DNA of 5,625 bases from an uncultured Bdellovibrio sp. (GCA_937871355.1 CALMPX010000026.1:1-5625); one strand, 5' to 3'. Positions 1-5,560 are shown, counted from the stretch's first letter. The notes: generated by a model from the sequence alone, not told the origin. Translations and numbers: made by a program.

Positions 1-1169
1 TCATTTTGAACGGTATTTGAAAACAAATCCCATTCACGAATCGGCAGGGAATTACCAATATACAAAGGAGCCTGTTTGATCACGTGAGATAATTTTTGAA
101 TAAATGCGGGTTCTGAATTGAAGTATTTTTTAAGCGCATCTTGTTTAATACTTTCAAGCTGCTGATTACGATGGTGGATAAGCATCGAAGGTTCTTGATG
201 CATAATTTTCACATTTTTCAATTGATCCAAAGAATAAGTTGAAGAAGCTCGCGCCAGTCCCGAAAATTGACGATCAGAAAAGTTTAATACAGGTAAGTGG
301 ATATATTTATTTTCAAGATCACGCCAGATTCTTTGCGTAGGAACTCCGCCAATGCGAATAATTGATTGAAAATTATATTTTTTCTGCAGATCCGCAAATC
401 CCTCAAGATTTGTGAGTTGATACATCTTCAACTCAGGATGATTCATAATTCCACTCAAAAATTCAGGGTAAATAAATAAATTATGCTGCTTGATAAATTC
501 AACGATCATGGAACGCTCGCTGTTTCTAATTTCAGAAACGATAACTAAGGGATTTAAGCACGTGATGACCGAATCAAGTGATGGTTCGGAGTAAATGCGT
601 TCGATTTGAGTTTCAGTGGCTTGAGCCTGTGCAAAATCCCCGTCAACGAGTGGTTCATCAAAGCAAATATTAAAATGAATAGGCTTTCGGCCACTCCAGG
701 TTAAAGAAAAATCTGTTTGGAAAATATCCCAATCCAGTGAGGCTTCGACATATTTTTGAAAAAGATGAGCTTGATCAATCGCCTGCGGAGCGCCACTTCC
801 ACGGTAGGTTTTAGGGCGATCGGCCGTGATGACAATCAATGGAATATTTTGGTAGTAGGCTTCAATCACCGCGGGAAAAAGTTCAGCCACGGCCGTTCCA
901 GACGTGGTGACGATCGCTACCGGATGTCCCGAAGCTTTCGCTTTTCCCAGAGCGTAAAAGGCCGCGGAACGTTCTTCGAAGTAGCTGGTGATATGAAAGC
1001 CTTCTTTGCTGTTAGAGTGTTCGACTTGCCAATCTAACCCCTGCACTAAGGGAATATTACGAGCTCCGGCGCAAACAATGACATCTTGAACGCGCAATTT
1101 TTTTAATGTTTGCAAAACTGTTTTAACTAGATCGATATTACGAAGCGGTCTTTTTATTTCCTTATTCAT
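1..1169 (-). CDS. menD: MenD, SEPHCHC synthase (N-terminal ~389 residues; runs off left edge)
   Basis: 2-Succinyl-5-enolpyruvyl-6-hydroxy-3-cyclohexene-1-carboxylate synthase is a cytoplasmic thiamine-diphosphate enzyme that joins isochorismate and 2-oxoglutarate in menaquinone synthesis. The frame is open from ATG at 1169 to base 1. About 389 codons are present, and the family is usually 550-580 residues, so the C-terminal ThDP-pyrophosphate/Mg-binding domain lies outside the window. Visible motifs are: 'CAGARNIPL' (about 33-41), the counterpart of the family's PGSRSxPL with the substrate-contacting Arg at 37; 'FEERSAAFYALG' (64-75) with the ThDP-activating Glu at about 66; 'TSGTAVAELFPA' (89-100); 'TADRP' (115-119); 'GAPQAIDQ' (126-133); and 'GNSLPIR' (371-377), matching the Ser/Arg substrate loop of MenD. 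The ATG overlaps the menF stop by ATGA, and no strong Shine-Dalgarno sequence is seen, so coupled translation is likely. The identity is secure. The motif variants place it in a divergent MenD branch. Confidence 0.93.
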   Translation of the reverse strand, partial: MNKEIKRPLRNIDLVKTVLQTLKKLRVQDVIVCAGARNIPLVQGLDWQVEHSNSKEGFHITSYFEERSAAFYALGKAKASGHPVAIVTTSGTAVAELFPAVIEAYYQNIPLIVITADRPKTYRGSGAPQAIDQAHLFQKYVEASLDWDIFQTDFSLTWSGRKPIHFNICFDEPLVDGDFAQAQATETQIERIYSEPSLDSVITCLNPLVIVSEIRNSERSMIVEFIKQHNLFIYPEFLSGIMNHPELKMYQLTNLEGFADLQKKYNFQSIIRIGGVPTQRIWRDLENKYIHLPVLNFSDRQFSGLARASSTYSLDQLKNVKIMHQEPSMLIHHRNQQLESIKQDALKKYFNSEPAFIQKLSHVIKQAPLYIGNSLPIREWDLFSNTVQN

Positions 1170-2281
1170 GATTCTACGCCTAACATTTTTTTAACAGAGT
1201 CTTGCTTGGCTAAAATTTCTTGCCATTCGTCTGCGAATAAACTTTCCTTGGTCACACCGCAGCCTGCAAAAAGTTGAATATCACGATCTGTCCAAATAAT
1301 ATTACGAATAGCCACTAACATAAAACCTTCCTCATGAGAAACATAACCCAGAGGGGCGCCGAATTGCTGACGCGTTTTTTGAATATTTATTTGCGAGAAC
1401 TCTTGGGTCATCGTCATTTCACGAGGAAATAATCCTAAAGCTGCGGTCGGGTGCAAAAGATGGACCGCTTCGATATATTTTTGAATGGAATCACAGCTGT
1501 AAACAAAGTGAGTTTTCAAATGATATAAATGCGTAAGCTCAATCACTGTTGTTTCCGATTGATGAATCAAGGAAAAGGATTTCAACTGATTCCGAATATC
1601 TTGAATGACAAAATTGTGTTCATCTTTAATTTTTTGATCTGAAAAATCAGGTGTAACTTGATCTGAATTTTTTCTCCATGTTCCTGCTAAGGCCATGGTT
1701 TTCAATTCAGAATTATTTTTATTCCAACTGCATAGTACTTCCGGCGTATAACCGACCATGCCCGATTGCGAATTCCAAAAACCATAACTGTAATTGACCG
1801 TCGGTTGCTGAATGATTTTTTCTAAAATGAAAGGCAACCGCAATGGCAAATCTCCGTGACCACTTTGAAGAGCAATAGGTAGAGCCTTCAGCAGCTTTCC
1901 GTGGCCAATTTGATCTTGAATCCAATCATACTGCTGCTGGAATTCAGCCTTATGGACCGAATTCCAATCGATATTATCTATGATGCCGTCTTTTTTCGCA
2001 CAGAACAGCTTCAGCTGCTCGCGAGAGCACTCGAAGGATTTTTCAGAGGTAAAATACTCATTTTTTGGACTGTTTCGATCTAAAAAACTCCAAAAATTCG
2101 AGTTATAAAGAATAGGATCGCTCTCAGATCGACGAGCCGATTGAGCTTCCGCAAAAGAGGAATATCCTTTAAAAGGACCTATAAACACCTTAAAGCCGTC
2201 CGCCGAGGTTTGCACAAAGGCACCTTCATCGTAAAAAGCTTTCGCTACGGCTGTATCCTTTAAAAAGTTTGTATTCGTCAC
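1166..2281 (-). CDS. menF: MenF, menaquinone-type isochorismate synthase
   Basis: This enzyme converts chorismate to isochorismate, the entry step to menaquinone, and belongs to the Mg-dependent chorismate-utilising (MST/anthranilate synthase I) fold. With a GTG start at 2281 it has 371 residues, normal for EntC/MenF enzymes. Motifs are: 'LLKALPIAL' (130-138) with the likely general-base Lys at 132; 'GYTPEVL' (177-183); 'ALAGT' (197-201), which is the isochorismate-synthase form rather than the PIAGT of TrpE or PIKGT of PabB; 'KDEHNFVI' (219-226) with Mg-region Glu221; 'HLKT' (254-257); 'LHPTAALGLFPR' (276-287); 'AIRNI' (324-328); and 'DEWQEILAK' (351-359) with the paired Glu352/355 of the metal site. 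The only in-frame upstream ATG, at 2446, would extend the gene antisense through the divergent DAHP synthase, and the added residues do not resemble the family, so GTG is preferred. A weak AGGTG lies just upstream. The 3' end overlaps menD by 4 nt. The family's HPTPA is HPTAA here. Confidence 0.92.
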   Translation of the reverse strand: MTNTNFLKDTAVAKAFYDEGAFVQTSADGFKVFIGPFKGYSSFAEAQSARRSESDPILYNSNFWSFLDRNSPKNEYFTSEKSFECSREQLKLFCAKKDGIIDNIDWNSVHKAEFQQQYDWIQDQIGHGKLLKALPIALQSGHGDLPLRLPFILEKIIQQPTVNYSYGFWNSQSGMVGYTPEVLCSWNKNNSELKTMALAGTWRKNSDQVTPDFSDQKIKDEHNFVIQDIRNQLKSFSLIHQSETTVIELTHLYHLKTHFVYSCDSIQKYIEAVHLLHPTAALGLFPREMTMTQEFSQINIQKTRQQFGAPLGYVSHEEGFMLVAIRNIIWTDRDIQLFAGCGVTKESLFADEWQEILAKQDSVKKMLGVES

Positions 2282-2347
2282 GGCACCTATGATAAGTTGC
2301 AGACCACCATTTACGCAATAAAATTTAAAGTAGCTGTAAGCATTGAT
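2282..2347. promoter_or_regulatory. Divergent control region between menF and the DAHP synthase gene
   Basis: This is a 66-bp gap between the preferred GTG of menF (minus strand) and the preferred ATG of the DAHP synthase (plus strand). It is AT-rich around 2311-2330. Any promoters and leader sequences for both directions must fit here or extend into the opposing coding sequences. No clear operator palindrome, riboswitch-like fold or attenuator peptide was seen. Confidence 0.55.
2297..2324 (+). promoter_or_regulatory. Candidate sigma70-type promoter for the DAHP synthase-ubiE unit
   Basis: A -10-like TAAAAT at 2319-2324 (5 of 6 matches to TATAAT) follows a weak -35-like TTGCAG at 2297-2302 (3 of 6) with a 16-bp spacer. 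Transcription would start near 2331 and give a leader of about 17 nt to the ATG at 2348, with a weak GTAAG ribosome-site-like stretch at 2336-2340. This fits the ATG at 2348 rather than the upstream TTG at 2297, which would lie within the promoter itself. AT-rich DNA gives such matches by chance. Confidence 0.35.
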
Positions 2348-2371
2348 ATGGAGCCTCAAGTGGTCGTTCAA
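2343..2371 (-). promoter_or_regulatory. Weak candidate promoter for menF-menD
   Basis: On the minus strand, TTGAAC (2371-2366, 4 of 6) and TATCAA (2348-2343, 4 of 6) are separated by 17 bp. The start would fall near 2336, leaving a leader of about 55 nt before the GTG of menF. The element lies over the start codon and first codons of the DAHP synthase gene, so the two promoters would overlap and could interfere. The match is poor and other choices exist, for example TATCAT at about 2292-2287 with a nearly leaderless start. Confidence 0.2.
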
Positions 2372-3145
2372 ATCGGAAAAGTAAAAATTGGCGGACCAAA
2401 TTTCACAGTGATTGCTGGACCGTGCTCTATTGAATCTGAACAACAACTTTTAACGACAGCCCAAGCGGTCAAATCATCTGGAGCAGCCCTTCTTCGCGGC
2501 GGTATTTGGAAAATGCGCACGTCAGCGGCCGCCTTTCAAGGCTTAGGCGCAGAGGCTTTTCCCCTCATTAAAAAAATTAAAGAACAAACTGGCTTGAGCT
2601 TGATTTCTGAAATCACCGACATCCGCCAAGTGGAGCAAACTTTTGAAATTGTGGATGCTTACCAAGTTGGCGCACGCAACATGCATAACTACTCTTTACT
2701 TAAAGAACTAGGTCAGCAATCTAAACCCGTTGTTTTAAAACGAGGATTCTCAGCTTATGTTGATGAATGGATTAAGGCCGCAGATTATATCACGATGGGT
2801 GGAAACCCCAACGTCATTCTTTGCGAACGTGGGATCCGTACTTTCGAAACAGCCACTCGTAATACTTTAGATCTTAACGGAGTGGTTTACGCGAAAACAA
2901 AAACAAATCTTCCTATTATTGTGGATCCTTCTCATGCCGTGGGAATTTCCGCTCTTGTTCCTCAAATTTCCTATGCCGCTGCAGCGGCGGGAGCTGACGG
3001 TATCATCGTCGAAGTTCACCCGAAACCAAGCGAAGCTTTATCAGACGGACCACAAGCTTTAACCTTTGATAAATTTAATATCATGATGAAGCAACTGGAA
3101 AAAGTTTTGGCAGCGTTTGATAAAAAATTAAATACCTCTGTTTAG
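2348..3145 (+). CDS. aroF: DAHP synthase, type I-beta, catalytic domain only
   Basis: 3-Deoxy-7-phosphoheptulonate synthase condenses phosphoenolpyruvate and erythrose-4-phosphate, the first step towards chorismate; it is cytoplasmic and metal-dependent. The 265 residues cover only the TIM-barrel catalytic domain. There is no ACT-like/ferredoxin-like or chorismate-mutase regulatory domain, as in the short archaeal-type enzymes, so feedback control through such a domain is not expected. Motifs are: 'IAGPCSIE' (22-29) with metal ligand Cys26; 'LRGGIWKMRTSAAAFQGLG' (49-67); 'QVGARNMHN' (106-114); 'VLKRGF' (129-134); 'ILCERGIRTFETATRNTLD' (157-175); 'DPSHAVG' (193-199) with ligand His196; 'IIVEVHPKP' (219-227) with ligand Glu222; and 'ALSDGPQ' (230-236) with ligand Asp233. 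The E4P-binding KPRT is KMRT here. The ATG at 2348 was chosen because 'MEPQVVVQIGKVKIGG' matches the expected short lead-in. A TTG at 2297 would add 17 residues and overlap the probable promoter. It diverges from menF and precedes ubiE by 13 bp. Confidence 0.93.
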   Translation: MEPQVVVQIGKVKIGGPNFTVIAGPCSIESEQQLLTTAQAVKSSGAALLRGGIWKMRTSAAAFQGLGAEAFPLIKKIKEQTGLSLISEITDIRQVEQTFEIVDAYQVGARNMHNYSLLKELGQQSKPVVLKRGFSAYVDEWIKAADYITMGGNPNVILCERGIRTFETATRNTLDLNGVVYAKTKTNLPIIVDPSHAVGISALVPQISYAAAAAGADGIIVEVHPKPSEALSDGPQALTFDKFNIMMKQLEKVLAAFDKKLNTSV

Positions 3146-3158
3146 AAAGTTCAAAGAT

Positions 3159-3887
3159 ATGAATTCAAATAAACCTATCACGCAACATTCTCCGGACCCA
3201 GAAAAAATCAGATCGATGTTTTCCAAAGTGGCGGCGAAATACGATAAAGCTAATTCAGTTTTATCTGTTGGAATTCATCACCTCTGGAGAAAAAAAGTCA
3301 TTGGGTTATCGAAGGCTCAGCCCGGTATGAAAGTTTTGGATTGCGCTACAGGCACAGGCGATTTAGCTATCGCTTTCAAAAAAGCGGTGGGTCCTACTGG
3401 CACTGTCATCGGAACAGATTTCTTTGTCGAAATGATGGAAACCGCTCCGACGAAAGCAAAAGCTGACAATTTAGAAATTAAATTTGAATTTGCCGATGTG
3501 ACAAAACTTCAATACGCTGACAAATCGTTTGATATCACTTCGATTTCATTTGGCATTCGCAATGTTTACGATCCAGTCGTGGCTTTACAGGAAATGGCTC
3601 GCGTAACTAAATCAGGTGGCAAAGTGATGGTTTTGGAATTCGGAAAAATGGACATGCCGATTGTGTCACCGGTTTACAATTACTACGCGGAAAATATTTT
3701 ACCTAAATTAGGTGGAATAGTTTCCGGCCAAAAAGAAGCTTACGAATACCTTCAAAAATCTTCAGCGGCATTTCCCTCTAAAGAAAACTTTTTAGATCTC
3801 ATGAGAAAGACCGGTCAATTTTCTGATATGCGCTTTACGCCAGTGAGTTTTGGTATCGCGTATATTTATATTGGTACTGTTAAATAG
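3159..3887 (+). CDS. ubiE: UbiE/MenG, demethylmenaquinone C-methyltransferase
   Basis: This S-adenosylmethionine-dependent methyltransferase converts demethylmenaquinone to menaquinone, the last step of the pathway. In organisms that also make ubiquinone the same family acts there too. The 242-residue length is typical. Motifs are: 'MFSKVAAKYDKANSVLSVG' (20-38) and 'HHLWRKK' (40-46), the UbiE signature region; SAM motif I 'VLDCATGTGDLA' (59-70); acidic ribose-binding Asp87 in 'GTDFF'; 'FADVTKL' (111-117); 'SFGIRNV' (130-136), the second UbiE signature; 'SGGKVMVLEFGK' (152-163); and 'PKLGGIVSGQKEAYEYL' (182-198) near the C-terminus. The gene starts 13 bp after the DAHP synthase stop with only a weak AGAAAG site (3145-3150), so it is probably on the same transcript. 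Since menF and menD stand next door, menaquinone is the likely substrate and menG is an equally fitting name. Its TAG stop abuts the convergent downstream gene. Confidence 0.94.
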   Translation: MNSNKPITQHSPDPEKIRSMFSKVAAKYDKANSVLSVGIHHLWRKKVIGLSKAQPGMKVLDCATGTGDLAIAFKKAVGPTGTVIGTDFFVEMMETAPTKAKADNLEIKFEFADVTKLQYADKSFDITSISFGIRNVYDPVVALQEMARVTKSGGKVMVLEFGKMDMPIVSPVYNYYAENILPKLGGIVSGQKEAYEYLQKSSAAFPSKENFLDLMRKTGQFSDMRFTPVSFGIAYIYIGTVK

Positions 3888-5000
3888 TTAGAAAAAATCG
3901 CCGAAGCTCTTAATAACGACTCCGTCTATCATTTGTTTTTTCACAAGCAACACCGCTTCACCTGAGCGAACTGCAAACTGGTCTTCAGGAACTTGCACAA
4001 GCTTTTCACTAGCTAGCTTTCGACCTTTTTGTCTATTGATACTTACTGACTCAGTCGGCATGGCTACAATGACACCATCATAATCTCTTGAGAAAAAAAC
4101 ATGATGATCTTTTTCTATTTTATATTTTTCTTTGGCATGGCCATAGCGCTCATCGACCCAATGTCCTTCTTTATAATCTAAATAGTTAAGATCGTATTTA
4201 TAAACAAAAACATAGTATGGTAACATCAACGCACTCAAAAGAGCGATTCGTTTCATTTTTCTTAATTTCAAGGCTTTAATATCATATTCACCAAGAGAAC
4301 TTTCTTTGAGCTTTAGTGCTAAATCTTGGATCGATTTTCTGTTAAACCAAAACTCCACCACAGTTAAAGGTAGCCATTGTATCACAACCAATGTAAATAC
4401 AGCTGATCCGTAGAATTGGAAAAAATCTGGAACAATAAAAAGTTGAGCCTGGAATAAATAAAGAACAAAAGCGAATAAAAAAGGTATTAAGGCTACGCAA
4501 TGGCCGTATTTATAATGATCATCTTTAAAACATAAATGCAGTGCTCGCACTTTTAAAAAATCCTCAGCACTTAACAAGTCCGGACGACTGCGATAAAGTG
4601 CCTCCGTGAATAAGCTCATTTTTTTTATTTCAAATTGATTCGGACCTATGCCTATAGAACCTTCAGCCGTAGTTATGCTGTAAGTGCCTTCCATACTATT
4701 AACAACTTTCAATTTCAAAATATCGTTAAATAAAATATTTTTTGTTTTATGAGAATACTCAAGCTCAAAACGATCTTCAAAAATATGAAGGGCTTTAATT
4801 CTAAAAAATATTATTGCTTGATAAATTGTGTATCCAAAAAAGACCAAAAGCGGCACATAAAGTAAAATCGTAAGTAATGATTCAAAAAGTGGAAAATTCA
4901 ATACCACGATCAATAAGATCATGAGAAACAAGAAAAAGCTTGGTAATGCGAAAAATAAAGTGAAATAAAATAATTTCTTGCGTGGTTTAATCGTATTCAT
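3888..5000 (-). CDS. Multi-pass membrane protein of unknown function with a possible PH-like domain
   Basis: I do not recognise this 370-residue protein. From the ATG at 5000 it shows a basic N-terminus (PRKK at 6-9) and hydrophobic segments at about 11-34, 41-66, 168-188, 197-217 and 252-268, so about five membrane passes. Between segments two and three, residues 70-140 ('ALHIFEDRFELEY', 'ILFNDILKLKVV', 'TYSITTAEG', ending 'SRPDL') have the beta-strand-rich pattern and closing helix of bacterial PH-like domains. The polar C-terminus (270-370) is rich in beta-type sequence, and 'VQVPEDQFAV' (335-344) faintly recalls the C-terminal part of S26 signal peptidases, but no catalytic Ser-Met motif is visible. 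The ATG at 5000 is preferred over that at 5024 because AGGGG lies 5 nt upstream of it, while the earlier ATG has no ribosome site. It lies 44 bp after the lipoprotein gene and is likely co-transcribed with it. The stop codon touches that of ubiE. Function is unknown. Confidence 0.85.
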   Translation of the reverse strand: MNTIKPRKKLFYFTLFFALPSFFLFLMILLIVVLNFPLFESLLTILLYVPLLVFFGYTIYQAIIFFRIKALHIFEDRFELEYSHKTKNILFNDILKLKVVNSMEGTYSITTAEGSIGIGPNQFEIKKMSLFTEALYRSRPDLLSAEDFLKVRALHLCFKDDHYKYGHCVALIPFLFAFVLYLFQAQLFIVPDFFQFYGSAVFTLVVIQWLPLTVVEFWFNRKSIQDLALKLKESSLGEYDIKALKLRKMKRIALLSALMLPYYVFVYKYDLNYLDYKEGHWVDERYGHAKEKYKIEKDHHVFFSRDYDGVIVAMPTESVSINRQKGRKLASEKLVQVPEDQFAVRSGEAVLLVKKQMIDGVVIKSFGDFF

Positions 5001-5005
5001 GAGTA

Positions 5006-5011
5006 CCCCTG
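5006..5011 (-). promoter_or_regulatory. Ribosome binding site deciding the membrane-protein start
   Basis: The minus strand reads CAGGGG followed by TACTC and then ATG (5000-4998), an AGGGG core with a 5-nt spacer. The alternative ATG at 5024 is preceded by ATATCCAACAC, which has no purine-rich site. This argues for the shorter, 370-residue protein. Confidence 0.7.
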
Positions 5012-5044
5012 ATTTTATATTCATGTGTTGGATATTATCGCGCC

Positions 5045-5560
5045 TTAATCCACTTGAAGATTTGGATTAGAAGATCCGCTGTTCCAAACACGGCCAATGG
5101 GTTCGAACGATTCGTTCGAAAGTTGTGAATCTGGATTATACACATCGAATATAAAATTTATTGAAGTATTTTTTATAGCATTTTCTTCACCTGAATAAAG
5201 AGACTCATAACTCCACTGACCGACGCCAGAACCATCATCGACACAGGGTAGAATTCTTACCTCTTGTTCTGGAATACAATCCCTACTTTTACTGATCATC
5301 AAAGTCGCACGAATAGAAAAGCCTAACGGACATGAACCACCGTAAACCCAATTGATGCCATTTTCAGAATGATGAGGCTGACTTTCAGAAAGAATTTCGC
5401 TAAAATTATTCACTGGTACGAGCTGAGTCGAAACTAAACTTTCAGAAGATAATTGAGCTTGTTTCGTAAAACGAGCACCACTGCAGTTTTGAAATCCTGC
5501 TAAAAGAATAACTGTCGCCAATCCCAAATAAACATATGGTTTTTTGATATAGGTTTTCAT
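5045..5560 (-). CDS. Small secreted lipoprotein, function unknown
   Basis: This 171-residue protein has a signal sequence: a basic start (MKTYIKK), a hydrophobic core (about 9-22) and a cysteine at 26 in 'LLAGFQNCSG'. Phe-Gln-Asn before the Cys is far from the textbook lipobox L-A/S-G/A-C, but I recall the FQNC form as common in predicted lipoproteins of Bdellovibrio-like bacteria. The mature part begins with a Ser/Gln-rich linker (about 31-65) and then a compact region with three more cysteines (77, 95, 106), in 'YGGSCPLGF', 'RDCIPEQ' and 'LPCVDDGSG'. The first two or last two could form a disulphide in the periplasm. The end (140-171) is Asn/Ser-rich. No enzyme motif is seen. Start support is AAGGGG 4 nt before the ATG. 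The membrane-protein gene follows 44 bp downstream on the same strand, so a shared envelope role is possible but unproven. Confidence 0.8.
   Translation of the reverse strand: MKTYIKKPYVYLGLATVILLAGFQNCSGARFTKQAQLSSESLVSTQLVPVNNFSEILSESQPHHSENGINWVYGGSCPLGFSIRATLMISKSRDCIPEQEVRILPCVDDGSGVGQWSYESLYSGEENAIKNTSINFIFDVYNPDSQLSNESFEPIGRVWNSGSSNPNLQVD
5046..5069 (-). repeat. AT-rich inverted repeat over the lipoprotein stop codon
   Basis: TAATCCA at 5046-5052 is the exact reverse complement of TGGATTA at 5063-5069, giving a 7-bp stem with a 10-nt loop that includes the TAA stop (5047-5045) at its edge. It is not followed by a T-run in the transcript direction, so it is not a convincing intrinsic terminator. 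It may be a chance structure. Confidence 0.35.
5102..5120. repeat. Perfect 19-nt inverted repeat inside the lipoprotein gene
   Basis: TTCGAACGATTCGTTCGAA has 9-nt arms (5102-5110 and 5112-5120) around a single central T. It contains the palindrome TTCGAA twice, at 5102-5107 and 5115-5120. On the minus strand it encodes Ser-Asn-Glu-Ser-Phe-Glu near the C-terminus of the lipoprotein. As RNA it would fold to an 8-bp stem with a 3-nt loop about 60 nt before the stop. No T-run follows, so it is not a standard terminator. The arms are exact, and the function is unknown. Confidence 0.6.

Noticed and set aside
756..1037. Plus-strand open frame of 93 codons
   Set aside because: It lies wholly antisense to menD, is arginine-rich low-complexity sequence, and has no ribosome site or family resemblance.
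1719..1925. Minus-strand open frame of 68 codons
   Set aside because: It is an out-of-frame shadow inside menF, whose own frame carries all the conserved motifs.
2018..2025. CTCGCGAG palindrome in menF
   Set aside because: It is only 8 bp and inside coding sequence, so it is expected by chance.
1901..2083. Plus-strand open frame of 60 codons
   Set aside because: It is antisense to menF, and nothing supports its expression.
2297..2347. TTG start that would lengthen the DAHP synthase by 17 residues
   Set aside because: It sits within the likely promoter, has no ribosome site, and the added residues are not typical of the family.
2975..2988. Perfect 14-nt palindrome GCCGCTGCAGCGGC in the DAHP synthase gene
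   Set aside because: It falls in a run of five alanine codons (GCN), which readily makes such symmetry. It needs no other explanation.
5001..5024. Earlier ATG at 5024 for the membrane protein
   Set aside because: There is no Shine-Dalgarno sequence before it, while the ATG at 5000 has AGGGG at 5-nt spacing.
3888..5560. Possible horizontally acquired island, suggested by lower GC in the membrane-protein gene
   Set aside because: Parts of menF are equally AT-rich. There are no flanking repeats, tRNA, integrase or transposase, and membrane proteins favour AT-rich codons (Phe, Leu, Ile, Lys).
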